Shown: positions 58,124-64,000 of the stretch, in pieces
Layout of the letters: the number at the start of each line of letters is the position of its first letter
Numbering within the stretch: the first letter of the stretch is position 1
From: a virus
Reading direction: 5' to 3' (one strand)
Length of the DNA stretch: 64,000 nucleotides
IMG/VR virus record: IMGVR_UViG_3300005337_000441
Location: 151,769 to 215,768 of that record
Notes under the pieces: model-generated
What the model was told of the DNA's origin: nothing
Seen by the model: only the letters and a program-made list of their open reading frames with translations
Database searches by the model: none
Position numbers and translations under genes: made by a program

Positions 58124-60022
58124 ATGGGTCTTCCGGTCCCTGCGGAATATCCGCTGACACCGATTGTGTACTTCGACGGGTCTCAACCCCCGTTCGTGCC
58201 GATGGTTCCCGTGATGCCCTCCGTGCAGCACGTGCTTCCCTCGGTGGCTGCAGCCGTCGCTAACGAAGCGGCGAGCAAGGCTCTGGCGAATTCGGCGCGC
58301 ATGTTTGCGCACAACCTGATCTCTCAGTCCAATTACGCCAATGGCGTCTTTGGTGAAGTGGTCAAGCTGTGCTGCGACTACGTTGCGCTGAACTTGGCCA
58401 AGGGCATTGCTCGCACGCCCGAAATGGCGATCCCTGAGGCTGTTCAGACCGTGCTGTCTTTGTACACCAGCACACTGCTCTTTCAGTATCCCGACTTGAG
58501 AGCGCTTGTTGACCAACGTGTCATCAATGCCGCTTCCGAGAATGCTCCACAGCTTGAAAATCTAAAGAAGGAGATTGCAGACATGCATCACTATCCACCA
58601 GGCCACGGGATGCCTGGACCGAGTGGCCCAACCGGCCATCTAGGCGGAGGCTATCAAGGCCACGGCCACGTGGGTGCTTATGCGCATGCACCTACGCCCG
58701 GCTACGGTCCTGGCAGTCACTATCCCGCCTACCCTCAGGGTGGTCACTACCCGATGCATAATCGCCCCTACGGCGGTCCTGCTCACGGTGGCTATCCTGG
58801 CGCTCAATATCCGAATGGCGGCCATCCGAGCCAACATGTCGGACACGGCAGCGGTTTTGGCCACCATGGTGGACGCACCATGTCGGTCAGCACTGCCCTC
58901 TCCCATGCCAGCGGCATGCAGGCCTCGCAAGCAAGCAGTGATCGCTTCGCGAGTCGTCCGCAACGCGGCGTGACTCATCATCAACAACAAAACCATCAAC
59001 CGGCGCCCGCACCTGCAACCGAGAAAAATGCTGTCGCGGCCGCCTCCGAGGAATTGACCATTGCCCAGGGGAGCGAAATGGATCGCGCTGCACACCAACT
59101 GACGTACTTCGGATCAGCCTACAACCAGGACCTGCGCCCCCGAGCGCAGCGCTTCATACAGTCGGCTGCTGCGATGACGGGTGCCAACGCGGACCAACCC
59201 CAGCAACACGTCTATTCGACGTGGCTCATGTGCTCGACGCTGGATGACGCCATCACGATGGGTCGCTCCAAGCAGTACGAGACCCAACAGGTCAACAGCC
59301 GCCAAGATATCTATCGCTGTTTCGCGGTGGTCGCACGACCCATCACGAGCGTGGAAGACATCGACGCGGTCATGAAGAAGCTCCTGGAAGCCAACAGCTT
59401 CAAGGGCCTCGCGACCAAGATCCATGCAACGGCCATCGCCCTGGAGCAATCCAAGGCGGAGATGAAGACCGAGGACCCCGACGCCATCGTGTCTTTCCTG
59501 CAGACGGTGGACAACCGGATGACGGACCTCATCAACGGCTTCCTGCAGATCAACATCGGTCTGGCAGGCATGAAGATCGACAGCTTCACCGAAGACGCAC
59601 CCGGCCTGCTCGACTACCTGGTCGGCAAGGGCGGCGGTCTGGCGCAAGCCTATCAGGAATTCGAGAGAGAAGTCTTCTCGGTTCTGAGTGGCGAGGAGTT
59701 CGATCAGGACGCCCTCTCGGCGGCCTACGAAGGTCTGGAGATTCCGCCTGGTCTGAAGTACACGACCATCCCGGAGAACTACTCCATCACCTTCCTGTTC
59801 ATGAACTCCCGTGAGCTCGGCTGGACGGTGGGTGATACGCCTGTGCGCGTCAACCGCCGCACGGCTCCCACGCTGCACCGGGTCATCGAGTCGCTGGTCG
59901 AACACAAGAAGAGCATGGGCCTGCCCACGCTCAACGACGTGATCGTCACCTCCGACAACACGACCTACCGCATCTATCGGGACTACCTGCGCGCAGGCGA
60001 GTACCTGATTTCGACGAAGTAA
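58124..60022 (+). CDS. Large protein with Gly/His/Pro/Tyr-rich linker, 632 aa
   Basis: It starts MGLPVPAEYPLTPIVYF after AAGGAG. Residues 1-150 are a helical domain, 154-302 a disordered linker extremely rich in Gly, His, Pro and Tyr, and 315-632 a second, folded alpha/beta domain (TYFGSAYNQDLRPRAQRF and on, ending LISTK). The linker recalls low-complexity proteins that condense or bind metal. The C-terminal domain is not recognised. Its leader contains CATGTAAACTTTAC, perhaps a diverged class A promoter. A 13-bp terminator follows. Confidence 0.83.
   Translation: MGLPVPAEYPLTPIVYFDGSQPPFVPMVPVMPSVQHVLPSVAAAVANEAASKALANSARMFAHNLISQSNYANGVFGEVVKLCCDYVALNLAKGIARTPEMAIPEAVQTVLSLYTSTLLFQYPDLRALVDQRVINAASENAPQLENLKKEIADMHHYPPGHGMPGPSGPTGHLGGGYQGHGHVGAYAHAPTPGYGPGSHYPAYPQGGHYPMHNRPYGGPAHGGYPGAQYPNGGHPSQHVGHGSGFGHHGGRTMSVSTALSHASGMQASQASSDRFASRPQRGVTHHQQQNHQPAPAPATEKNAVAAASEELTIAQGSEMDRAAHQLTYFGSAYNQDLRPRAQRFIQSAAAMTGANADQPQQHVYSTWLMCSTLDDAITMGRSKQYETQQVNSRQDIYRCFAVVARPITSVEDIDAVMKKLLEANSFKGLATKIHATAIALEQSKAEMKTEDPDAIVSFLQTVDNRMTDLINGFLQINIGLAGMKIDSFTEDAPGLLDYLVGKGGGLAQAYQEFEREVFSVLSGEEFDQDALSAAYEGLEIPPGLKYTTIPENYSITFLFMNSRELGWTVGDTPVRVNRRTAPTLHRVIESLVEHKKSMGLPTLNDVIVTSDNTTYRIYRDYLRAGEYLISTK
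58583..59030 (+). repeat. Low-complexity Gly/His/Pro/Tyr coding region
   Basis: About 149 codons of the 632 aa gene. Text such as HYPPGHGMPGPSGPTGH and GYGPGSHYPAYPQGGHYP repeats short GxY, GGH and PxY units without a strict period. It changes to Ser/Ala/Gln-rich text at the end. Confidence 0.9.
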
Positions 60023-60040
60023 GGTCACAAGCCTCACCAG

Positions 60041-60073
60041 CACATCCGCAGGCCGGTCAAGCCTGCGGATGTG
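60041..60073 (+). terminator. 13-bp hairpin terminator
   Basis: A perfect 13-bp stem (60041-60053 with 60061-60073) and 7-base loop, then TGTCATTTTCTTTTT. It ends the 632 aa gene. Confidence 0.92.
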
Positions 60074-60100
60074 TGTCATTTTCTTTTTCAAGGATACACA

Positions 60101-60511
60101 GTGGCTACACAGGCCGAACTCTTAGAGCAGATGCGACCACTGTTGGTCGAGCTCGCTGCCATCGCTGACGGTGACTACAACGTCAATGAACGCAACCTCT
60201 GGAAACGTTGGTTCGGCAAAGAGCGCGGCGGTTGGCTGTACGTGGAGTCCAATGAAGATCGCGGCAAGATCGATATTGCGTCCGCATCCGATCGCACGAC
60301 GCACAATCCTCACGCCGGCAAGTACTACTCGGTCTCGTTCACCAAACACGGATCACTGGAGTACTTCATGGAGGCCATCCTGACCCTGCGGATCAAGTGG
60401 GATCACCACGGCAGGAGCTCCGTCGAAGATCTCCAACAGGCTTTCACGTTCGTGACTTGGTTGCACAAGAAACTCGTGATCGAGAAATACCCTCGCGCCA
60501 ACGATCAATAA
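60101..60511 (+). CDS. Hypothetical protein, 136 aa, GTG start
   Basis: The frame is open from 60071, but that start lies inside the terminator hairpin. GTG at 60101 follows AAGGA and gives MATQAELLEQMRPLLVE. The protein is alpha/beta with a basic C-terminus; WKRWFGKERGGWLYVES is a conserved-looking stretch. It is the first gene of a two-gene unit. Function unknown. Confidence 0.75.
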   Translation: MATQAELLEQMRPLLVELAAIADGDYNVNERNLWKRWFGKERGGWLYVESNEDRGKIDIASASDRTTHNPHAGKYYSVSFTKHGSLEYFMEAILTLRIKWDHHGRSSVEDLQQAFTFVTWLHKKLVIEKYPRANDQ

Positions 60512-60536
60512 ACCCACCTCTCTATTCGGAACCATC

Positions 60537-61544
60537 ATGACTCAAGAAAACAGCATCTCCGGTGAAGACCTGGAGCAAATGCGGCGTGATTCGACCGACC
60601 GGGCTGCACAAGAGATGAACTCTCTGCACGGTCGCGATCCCAACGCTCAGATGAACATCCAGATGGATGAGATCCTGGGTCACGCCAGCCAACAGGCCAA
60701 GAGCTACGACTCGTTGTTCGTCGAAGCCATCGGTCCGATGTTCTTGCTGCCTGAAGGCGAATCCTCGGTGAAGATCCGCTTCAACACCACGACGGCTGTG
60801 CGTCAGGTGCGCGAACTGCCCTGGGACAAGCTGCCACTCAAGGAAGATCGCACGGAAGAGCAGATCAAAAAGGAAGTCGCCTATCTGACCTTCAAGCGCC
60901 AGTGGACGCTTGTGGCCGAAGCGTTCCAACAGATGCTCTCGACCAAGGCATCGCTCGTGGACATCGACTGCGTGTTGCCCGAGGACATCGACTACAGGCC
61001 GTACTTCCACAGTGACGAAGTCAAGGTGGCCGACGTCAACGGCAGCAAGAACAAGGCCGAAGTCATCCGTGCTTGGCTGGAAGTGGCCATCGGCAAGATG
61101 GTGCACAAGTCCGGCTACCTTCAAGCGCACAAGAAGGCTTTCGACAAGGGTCTGACCGACGAGGACGGCAAGTCGCTGTACGTCAAACCCACCGTCTCGA
61201 TCCTCACGCCTTACAACAGCGTGATCGGTCCCTACCTCTTCGAGAGCAGCTCGATCGAGGTGGAGTACGAGTCGGCACCGACGGATAGCGACGAAAAGCT
61301 CACGGTGAACTTCATCCCTGTGCTGATGATGGGCGACCACGACTACTTCGCCATCTTCCATGCCGGCGAGCAAGAAGACGTGAACCTGCAAGCCGTGTAC
61401 TCCATGGGTGTGCTCGCACGCCGCCCCTCGCTGGCCATCGTCCACGGTCAAGGTGGTGATCGTCACGCACTGTGCGGCCTGAGCGCTGCCTTCTTCCCCA
61501 TCAACCCCGTCGTGCATCATTTCTCGATCGACGAACGTCTGTAA
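60537..61544 (+). CDS. Hypothetical protein, 335 aa
   Basis: It starts MTQENSISGEDLEQMRR. Residues 1-60 are a charged, flexible lead. The core (about 65-330) alternates helices and strands with an acidic patch (SAPTDSDEKLTV), and ends in a hydrophobic strand region (CGLSAAFFPINPVVHHF). C/G codon bias is strong, suggesting abundance. It is followed by a terminator. No family is recognised. Confidence 0.83.
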   Translation: MTQENSISGEDLEQMRRDSTDRAAQEMNSLHGRDPNAQMNIQMDEILGHASQQAKSYDSLFVEAIGPMFLLPEGESSVKIRFNTTTAVRQVRELPWDKLPLKEDRTEEQIKKEVAYLTFKRQWTLVAEAFQQMLSTKASLVDIDCVLPEDIDYRPYFHSDEVKVADVNGSKNKAEVIRAWLEVAIGKMVHKSGYLQAHKKAFDKGLTDEDGKSLYVKPTVSILTPYNSVIGPYLFESSSIEVEYESAPTDSDEKLTVNFIPVLMMGDHDYFAIFHAGEQEDVNLQAVYSMGVLARRPSLAIVHGQGGDRHALCGLSAAFFPINPVVHHFSIDERL

Positions 61545-61555
61545 ACCAGGCCAAG

Positions 61556-61588
61556 AGCAGGTGGGGAAACCCCCTGCTTTATGCCGTC
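61556..61588 (+). terminator. Hairpin terminator, GAAA loop, plus TATGCCGTC
   Basis: A 9-bp stem with one bulged T (61556-61565 with 61570-61578) and GAAA loop, then TATGCCGTC at 61580-61588. Confidence 0.88.
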
Positions 61589-61623
61589 ACCGTAATTTAA
61601 TTCGATTGATGTCCTGATGGTTT

Positions 61624-61638
61624 GGAGCAGCTAGCTCC
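61624..61638 (+). promoter_or_regulatory. Small inverted repeat in a leader
   Basis: GGAGC/GCTCC around an AGCTA loop, overlapping the palindrome AGCTAGCT, lies upstream of TACAAT at 61642-61647, which resembles a host -10 box. There is no matching class A or B element here, so this leader may use another promoter. Confidence 0.3.
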
Positions 61639-61668
61639 GACTACAATTCTTCATGCAGGTTGAGGGAT

Positions 61669-61872
61669 ATGGGACATCGTCGAAACCACCACGAGGGGGT
61701 CGATGACATGGAGCAACATGGCATCAATCCACAGTCCAGTCAAAGCCGCCATGGACCTGCCCCGTCTAAACGGGAGCTGCGGCAAATGTGCATTGCGAGA
61801 GATCGCAACAAAGCACGCACCACTTATCCCGAACGGGAACAGGAGCAAAGCGTGAGCGCGATGTTCCGGTAG
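61669..61872 (+). CDS. Small basic hypothetical protein, 67 aa
   Basis: Start uncertain: ATG at 61669 (MGHRRNHHEGVDDMEQH) or ATG at 61708 behind GAGGGGG, which would give 54 residues. The product is rich in Arg, His, Gln and Ser, ends VSAMFR, and looks disordered. It is followed after ten bases by the 211 aa gene. A DNA- or RNA-contacting peptide is possible; function unknown. Confidence 0.55.
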   Translation: MGHRRNHHEGVDDMEQHGINPQSSQSRHGPAPSKRELRQMCIARDRNKARTTYPEREQEQSVSAMFR

Positions 61873-61882
61873 AAAGGAATTG

Positions 61883-62518
61883 ATGGATTCCATTGACAAA
61901 AGCAATCAGGCTGATGTCTCATATGAGATGTTCGCGGAAACAATGATCCGCAAGGAGCCTGAATTTCCGAGCGTGCCTGACGCTGAGAAACTCACTGCAT
62001 TCAACGCACGTCAACTGGCGCTTGCGGATCCTGACTTCATGACGCAGATCGCCGCAGACCGGGAACTCGCCGCCCGTCGCTTCGACGACGCCGTACCCTT
62101 CGCAAGTGAGGTGATGGAGAAGTTGCGCAGCATCGCCAAGGAACACGATCTCATCATCGTGACGCCCAGCGCCAACAGCCGCTACAAGACCAGCTTCTTG
62201 CGCTTCGGTCAGAACGCGGGCAAGTCGGCGGCGGATGACCTGGTCTGGATCTCGTTGGAGCAAACTGGCCTGCTGGAGAAAGCAGTGATGAAGCTGGACA
62301 AGTTGAAGCCTCGCACTGAGGAAACCGACAACACCACTCGCGTCTTCGTCACTCACCGGCAGTTCGGCAAAGCCTTTGCGCAGGAGCAATATCGGCGTGG
62401 CGGCTTCGCTGACATCCCGATGGATCGCGACATGCGTTCTCGTTCTGAGCGACGCGGCCACCAACCCAAGAAGCAACTCAAGGGTCAGGACTATCTGAGC
62501 CTGCGCAAGGGGTACTGA
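61883..62518 (+). CDS. YLxLR-tailed protein 1, 211 aa
   Basis: ATG at 61883 (MDSIDKSNQADVSYEMF) after AAAGGAA. The protein is helical in its first half and has a flexible, Arg/Lys-rich C-terminal third (MRSRSERRGHQPKKQL). It ends in GQDYLSLRKGY. The next two genes end in QNYLNLRKGRWNS and QNYLTLRNKRW, so three adjacent products share a C-terminal YLxLR motif. No enzyme signature is visible. Confidence 0.82.
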   Translation: MDSIDKSNQADVSYEMFAETMIRKEPEFPSVPDAEKLTAFNARQLALADPDFMTQIAADRELAARRFDDAVPFASEVMEKLRSIAKEHDLIIVTPSANSRYKTSFLRFGQNAGKSAADDLVWISLEQTGLLEKAVMKLDKLKPRTEETDNTTRVFVTHRQFGKAFAQEQYRRGGFADIPMDRDMRSRSERRGHQPKKQLKGQDYLSLRKGY

Positions 62519-62519
62519 C

Positions 62520-62840
62520 ATGCAGCCGCATGATCCGTTCTTCGATGGTCCTCGGGGGATGTTCCTGAAAACCAAACCTCACGTGGTCGAAGTCAAACTG
62601 TTTCCCGGTCAAACGGAATACAGGGACGGTAACCTTCAGGTGAGCATCCAGCCGAGCACAGCGATGACCACCATCACGATCTGCTACAAGACCGGTTCAG
62701 TTTCCGTGGATCCTCCGACCACGGTCAACTTGGTCTTCACCAGAACCGCCGACTACACGGGAGCCAACAAGCTTGCCCTCAAGCCTCGGCCTCCCAAGCA
62801 AAACTACCTCAACCTGCGCAAAGGAAGGTGGAACTCATGA
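62520..62840 (+). CDS. YLxLR-tailed protein 2, 106 aa
   Basis: It starts MQPHDPFFDGPRGMFLK, with AAGGGG inside the end of the previous gene. The body (about 15-85) is a small beta-rich domain. A Pro/Lys linker leads to the tail KQNYLNLRKGRWNS. It overlaps the next gene by ATGA. Unrelated in the body to its neighbours, it shares only the tail. Confidence 0.8.
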   Translation: MQPHDPFFDGPRGMFLKTKPHVVEVKLFPGQTEYRDGNLQVSIQPSTAMTTITICYKTGSVSVDPPTTVNLVFTRTADYTGANKLALKPRPPKQNYLNLRKGRWNS

Positions 62841-63367
62841 ACATCAACGACATCCTCAAGGATGGCGGCATCCCCAAAGGCAAGAAGATGGTCATCGTCG
62901 GTGGTGCGGGTCCTTGGATCGGTGCTCTGGCAGCGATCGCCGGTGGCGCCAAATCCGGCGACAAGGTGATCCTGGACGTCGAGTCCGATCCCCCGACGTT
63001 GGACGGCGTGGAGATTCAGCTCAACGCCACCTTCGACCGCCAGAAGTACCGCGAGTACCAACTCGATGCTGTCAAGTTCATCAAAGACAAGGTGTTGATC
63101 GTTGATGACGGCAATCCCTTCAAGGCGCTGGAACATCACTCCAATCTGATCGAGGCTCACCTCAACGGCAAGCGCGATCCCGAAATGCAAGCCTTCTTCA
63201 AGGACTGGGACCGCGCTGCGCAAGCAGACGGGTTCAACCTCACCGAGGCAACTCCGGAAGAGCGCCCCGAAGACCTGCCCAAGCGCAACGTCAACGGCAA
63301 GCGCATGGCCAACCAACCTCTCGATCGTCGTCAGAACTACCTCACCTTGCGTAACAAACGCTGGTAA
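62837..63367 (+). CDS. YLxLR-tailed protein 3, 176 aa
   Basis: ATG at 62837 (MNINDILKDGGIPKGKK) overlaps the previous stop; GTG at 62828 is less likely. Residues 11-30 (GGIPKGKKMVIVGGAGPWIG) look like a RecA/KaiC-type P-loop lead but lack the GKT, so ATP binding is doubtful. An acidic and helical body follows. The C-terminal 40 residues are basic and end in RRQNYLTLRNKRW. A terminator follows. Confidence 0.82.
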   Translation: MNINDILKDGGIPKGKKMVIVGGAGPWIGALAAIAGGAKSGDKVILDVESDPPTLDGVEIQLNATFDRQKYREYQLDAVKFIKDKVLIVDDGNPFKALEHHSNLIEAHLNGKRDPEMQAFFKDWDRAAQADGFNLTEATPEERPEDLPKRNVNGKRMANQPLDRRQNYLTLRNKRW

Positions 63368-63381
63368 ACACCCCGTCACAG

Positions 63382-63408
63382 GAGCGCTCCCCAAAAGGGA
63401 GCGCTCTT
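63382..63408 (+). terminator. Hairpin terminator
   Basis: A perfect 10-bp stem (63382-63391 with 63397-63406), 5-base loop, short TT, then a T-rich stretch at 63416-63427. Confidence 0.9.
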
Positions 63409-63430
63409 GTTACACTTTCTTTTTTTATGC

Positions 63431-63444
63431 GGAATCCTCTGGGG
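63431..63444 (+). promoter_or_regulatory. Class B2 promoter-like element
   Basis: GGAATCCTCTGGGG, 34 bases before the 85 aa gene, closely matches 14991-15004. Confidence 0.4.
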
Positions 63445-63477
63445 TTAGACACCTTTACCCCGTGAAAGGAGGAGCCG

Positions 63478-63735
63478 ATGCTACAGGAGAAACAAGAACA
63501 TCCGCTGATTCTTGAATTGAAAAACCTGAAGTCGGCGATTGCGGCGTGTCCCGTGAGTCCTGAGCGTGAATACGCTTTGCACCGGGCCGATCTTGCAATA
63601 CGTTACGCACAGTCCGTCATTGGACTTTACGAAGGACACCGTGATCGGCTTGTCAACACAGCGCTCGATGTAGGGAAGATACCCAAGAAGTTCTCCGACA
63701 TCTTCAAACTTCCGTCATTCAACAAGAAAAAATAA
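63478..63735 (+). CDS. Small helical protein, 85 aa
   Basis: It starts MLQEKQEHPLILELKNLK after an ideal ribosome site (AAAGGAGGA). The protein is helical, with two hydrophobic faces (LIRYAQSVIGLYEGH-like run) and a basic end (FNKKK). It is the first gene of a unit behind a class B2 element. A structural or regulatory role cannot be told apart. Confidence 0.8.
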   Translation: MLQEKQEHPLILELKNLKSAIAACPVSPEREYALHRADLAIRYAQSVIGLYEGHRDRLVNTALDVGKIPKKFSDIFKLPSFNKKK

Positions 63736-63741
63736 CTAGGG

Positions 63742-63760
63742 GCTGACCAACGTAGTCAGC
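63742..63760 (+). promoter_or_regulatory. Small hairpin between two genes
   Basis: GCTGAC (63742-63747) pairs with GTCAGC (63755-63760) over a seven-base loop. There is no T-run, so attenuation or mRNA processing is as likely as termination. Confidence 0.35.
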
Positions 63761-63822
63761 GCCAAGTGTATCTCCTAGCTCACGAGGGCAGAGCGTTCAC
63801 AGTACGAAGGGAGTACTTTGAA

Positions 63823-64000
63823 GTGAAATTTAGCCATAGGGACCAGTTACTCGGGTTTGTTGCTGCTAGCGAGTACATCACCGTGAATGAAGTGCTCTGC
63901 AAGTCCTTGCAGGTCTTCAACATCTACGAACGCTCCGATGCGTTCCTGGAGAGTCGCGTTGGTGGAAGAACTGCCTATGTTGATCAGATGGACTATGTTG
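63823..64000 (+). CDS. Partial gene at right edge
   Basis: GTG at 63823 (MKFSHRDQLLGFVAASE) follows GGGAG ten bases upstream and the frame stays open to the end of the window (59 codons). GTG at 63766 in the same frame is an alternative but lacks a ribosome site. The visible part is an ordinary soluble alpha/beta sequence. Too little is present for a function. Confidence 0.5.
   Translation, partial: MKFSHRDQLLGFVAASEYITVNEVLCKSLQVFNIYERSDAFLESRVGGRTAYVDQMDYV

Noticed and set aside
1-64000. Prophage or bacterial genome island
   Set aside because: No integrase, attachment site, bacterial housekeeping gene or tRNA is visible, and phage genes run from edge to edge.
1-64000. tRNA genes and CRISPR arrays
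   Set aside because: No cloverleaf with a CCA or TTCRA arm was recognised by eye, and no regular direct-repeat and spacer array is present. A covariance-model scan would be decisive for tRNAs.
1-64000. Assignment to the phiKZ-like (nucleus-forming) phages
   Set aside because: Internal-head-like proteins and single-block promoters are suggestive, but no multisubunit RNA polymerase or shell protein gene is visible in this window.

Overview
The window is a 64 kb piece of a large tailed-phage genome, most likely a jumbo phage with a contractile or long tail. It codes densely, with short gaps, many ATGA/GTGA start-stop overlaps and nearly all genes on the plus strand. It carries a virion block, a lysis pair, a private deoxynucleotide pathway, a DnaB-type helicase, and many small genes I do not recognise. 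The high GC content and the GC-rich codon choice of the capsid genes suggest a high-GC proteobacterial host; that is inference. I saw no tRNA, rRNA, CRISPR, integrase or transposase, and no phage RNA polymerase or DNA polymerase gene.

Layout. Bases 1-16.5 kb are a virion module. A leftward gene runs off the left edge. Rightward genes then include four proteins of almost equal length (437-446 aa), at least three of which share a segment and look like internal head proteins. Between them lie large proteins that are probably tail or baseplate parts. The module ends with a permuted NlpC/P60-type cysteine hydrolase. Bases 16.5-27.3 kb are a fibre/adhesin module: three genes sharing an N-terminal domain, a His-x-His fibre, small virion-like proteins, and two related adhesins that each end in a probable seven-bladed beta-propeller. 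Bases 27.3-28.5 kb hold a three-TM protein (holin candidate) and a secreted lytic transglycosylase.

Bases 28.6-32.8 kb are a thymidylate operon: macrodomain-like protein, dTMP kinase, unknown, thymidylate synthase, dihydrofolate reductase, and a Lys/Ala-rich histone-H1-like protein. Bases 32.8-38.5 kb hold small unknown genes, an Xre-type regulator, and a leftward DnaB-like helicase behind a bidirectional terminator. The major capsid protein is at 39.3-41.4 kb. Bases 41.5-47.5 kb are a run of small proteins, some of them clearly paralogous. A second H1-like protein follows, then class Ia ribonucleotide reductase (both subunits, 51-54.8 kb), then larger unknown proteins, and finally three adjacent genes whose products all end in the same C-terminal motif, YLxLR.

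Regulation is unusually readable. About twenty hairpin terminators end the transcription units, several with UUCG loops, and many are followed at once by TATGCCGTC or a variant. At the convergent terminator near 36.9 kb the motif occurs in both orientations. Downstream of many of these lie two promoter-like elements: ACATATACT (accessory and metabolic units) and ATCCTATG/ATCCTCTGG (mainly virion genes). Neither has an obvious -35 partner.
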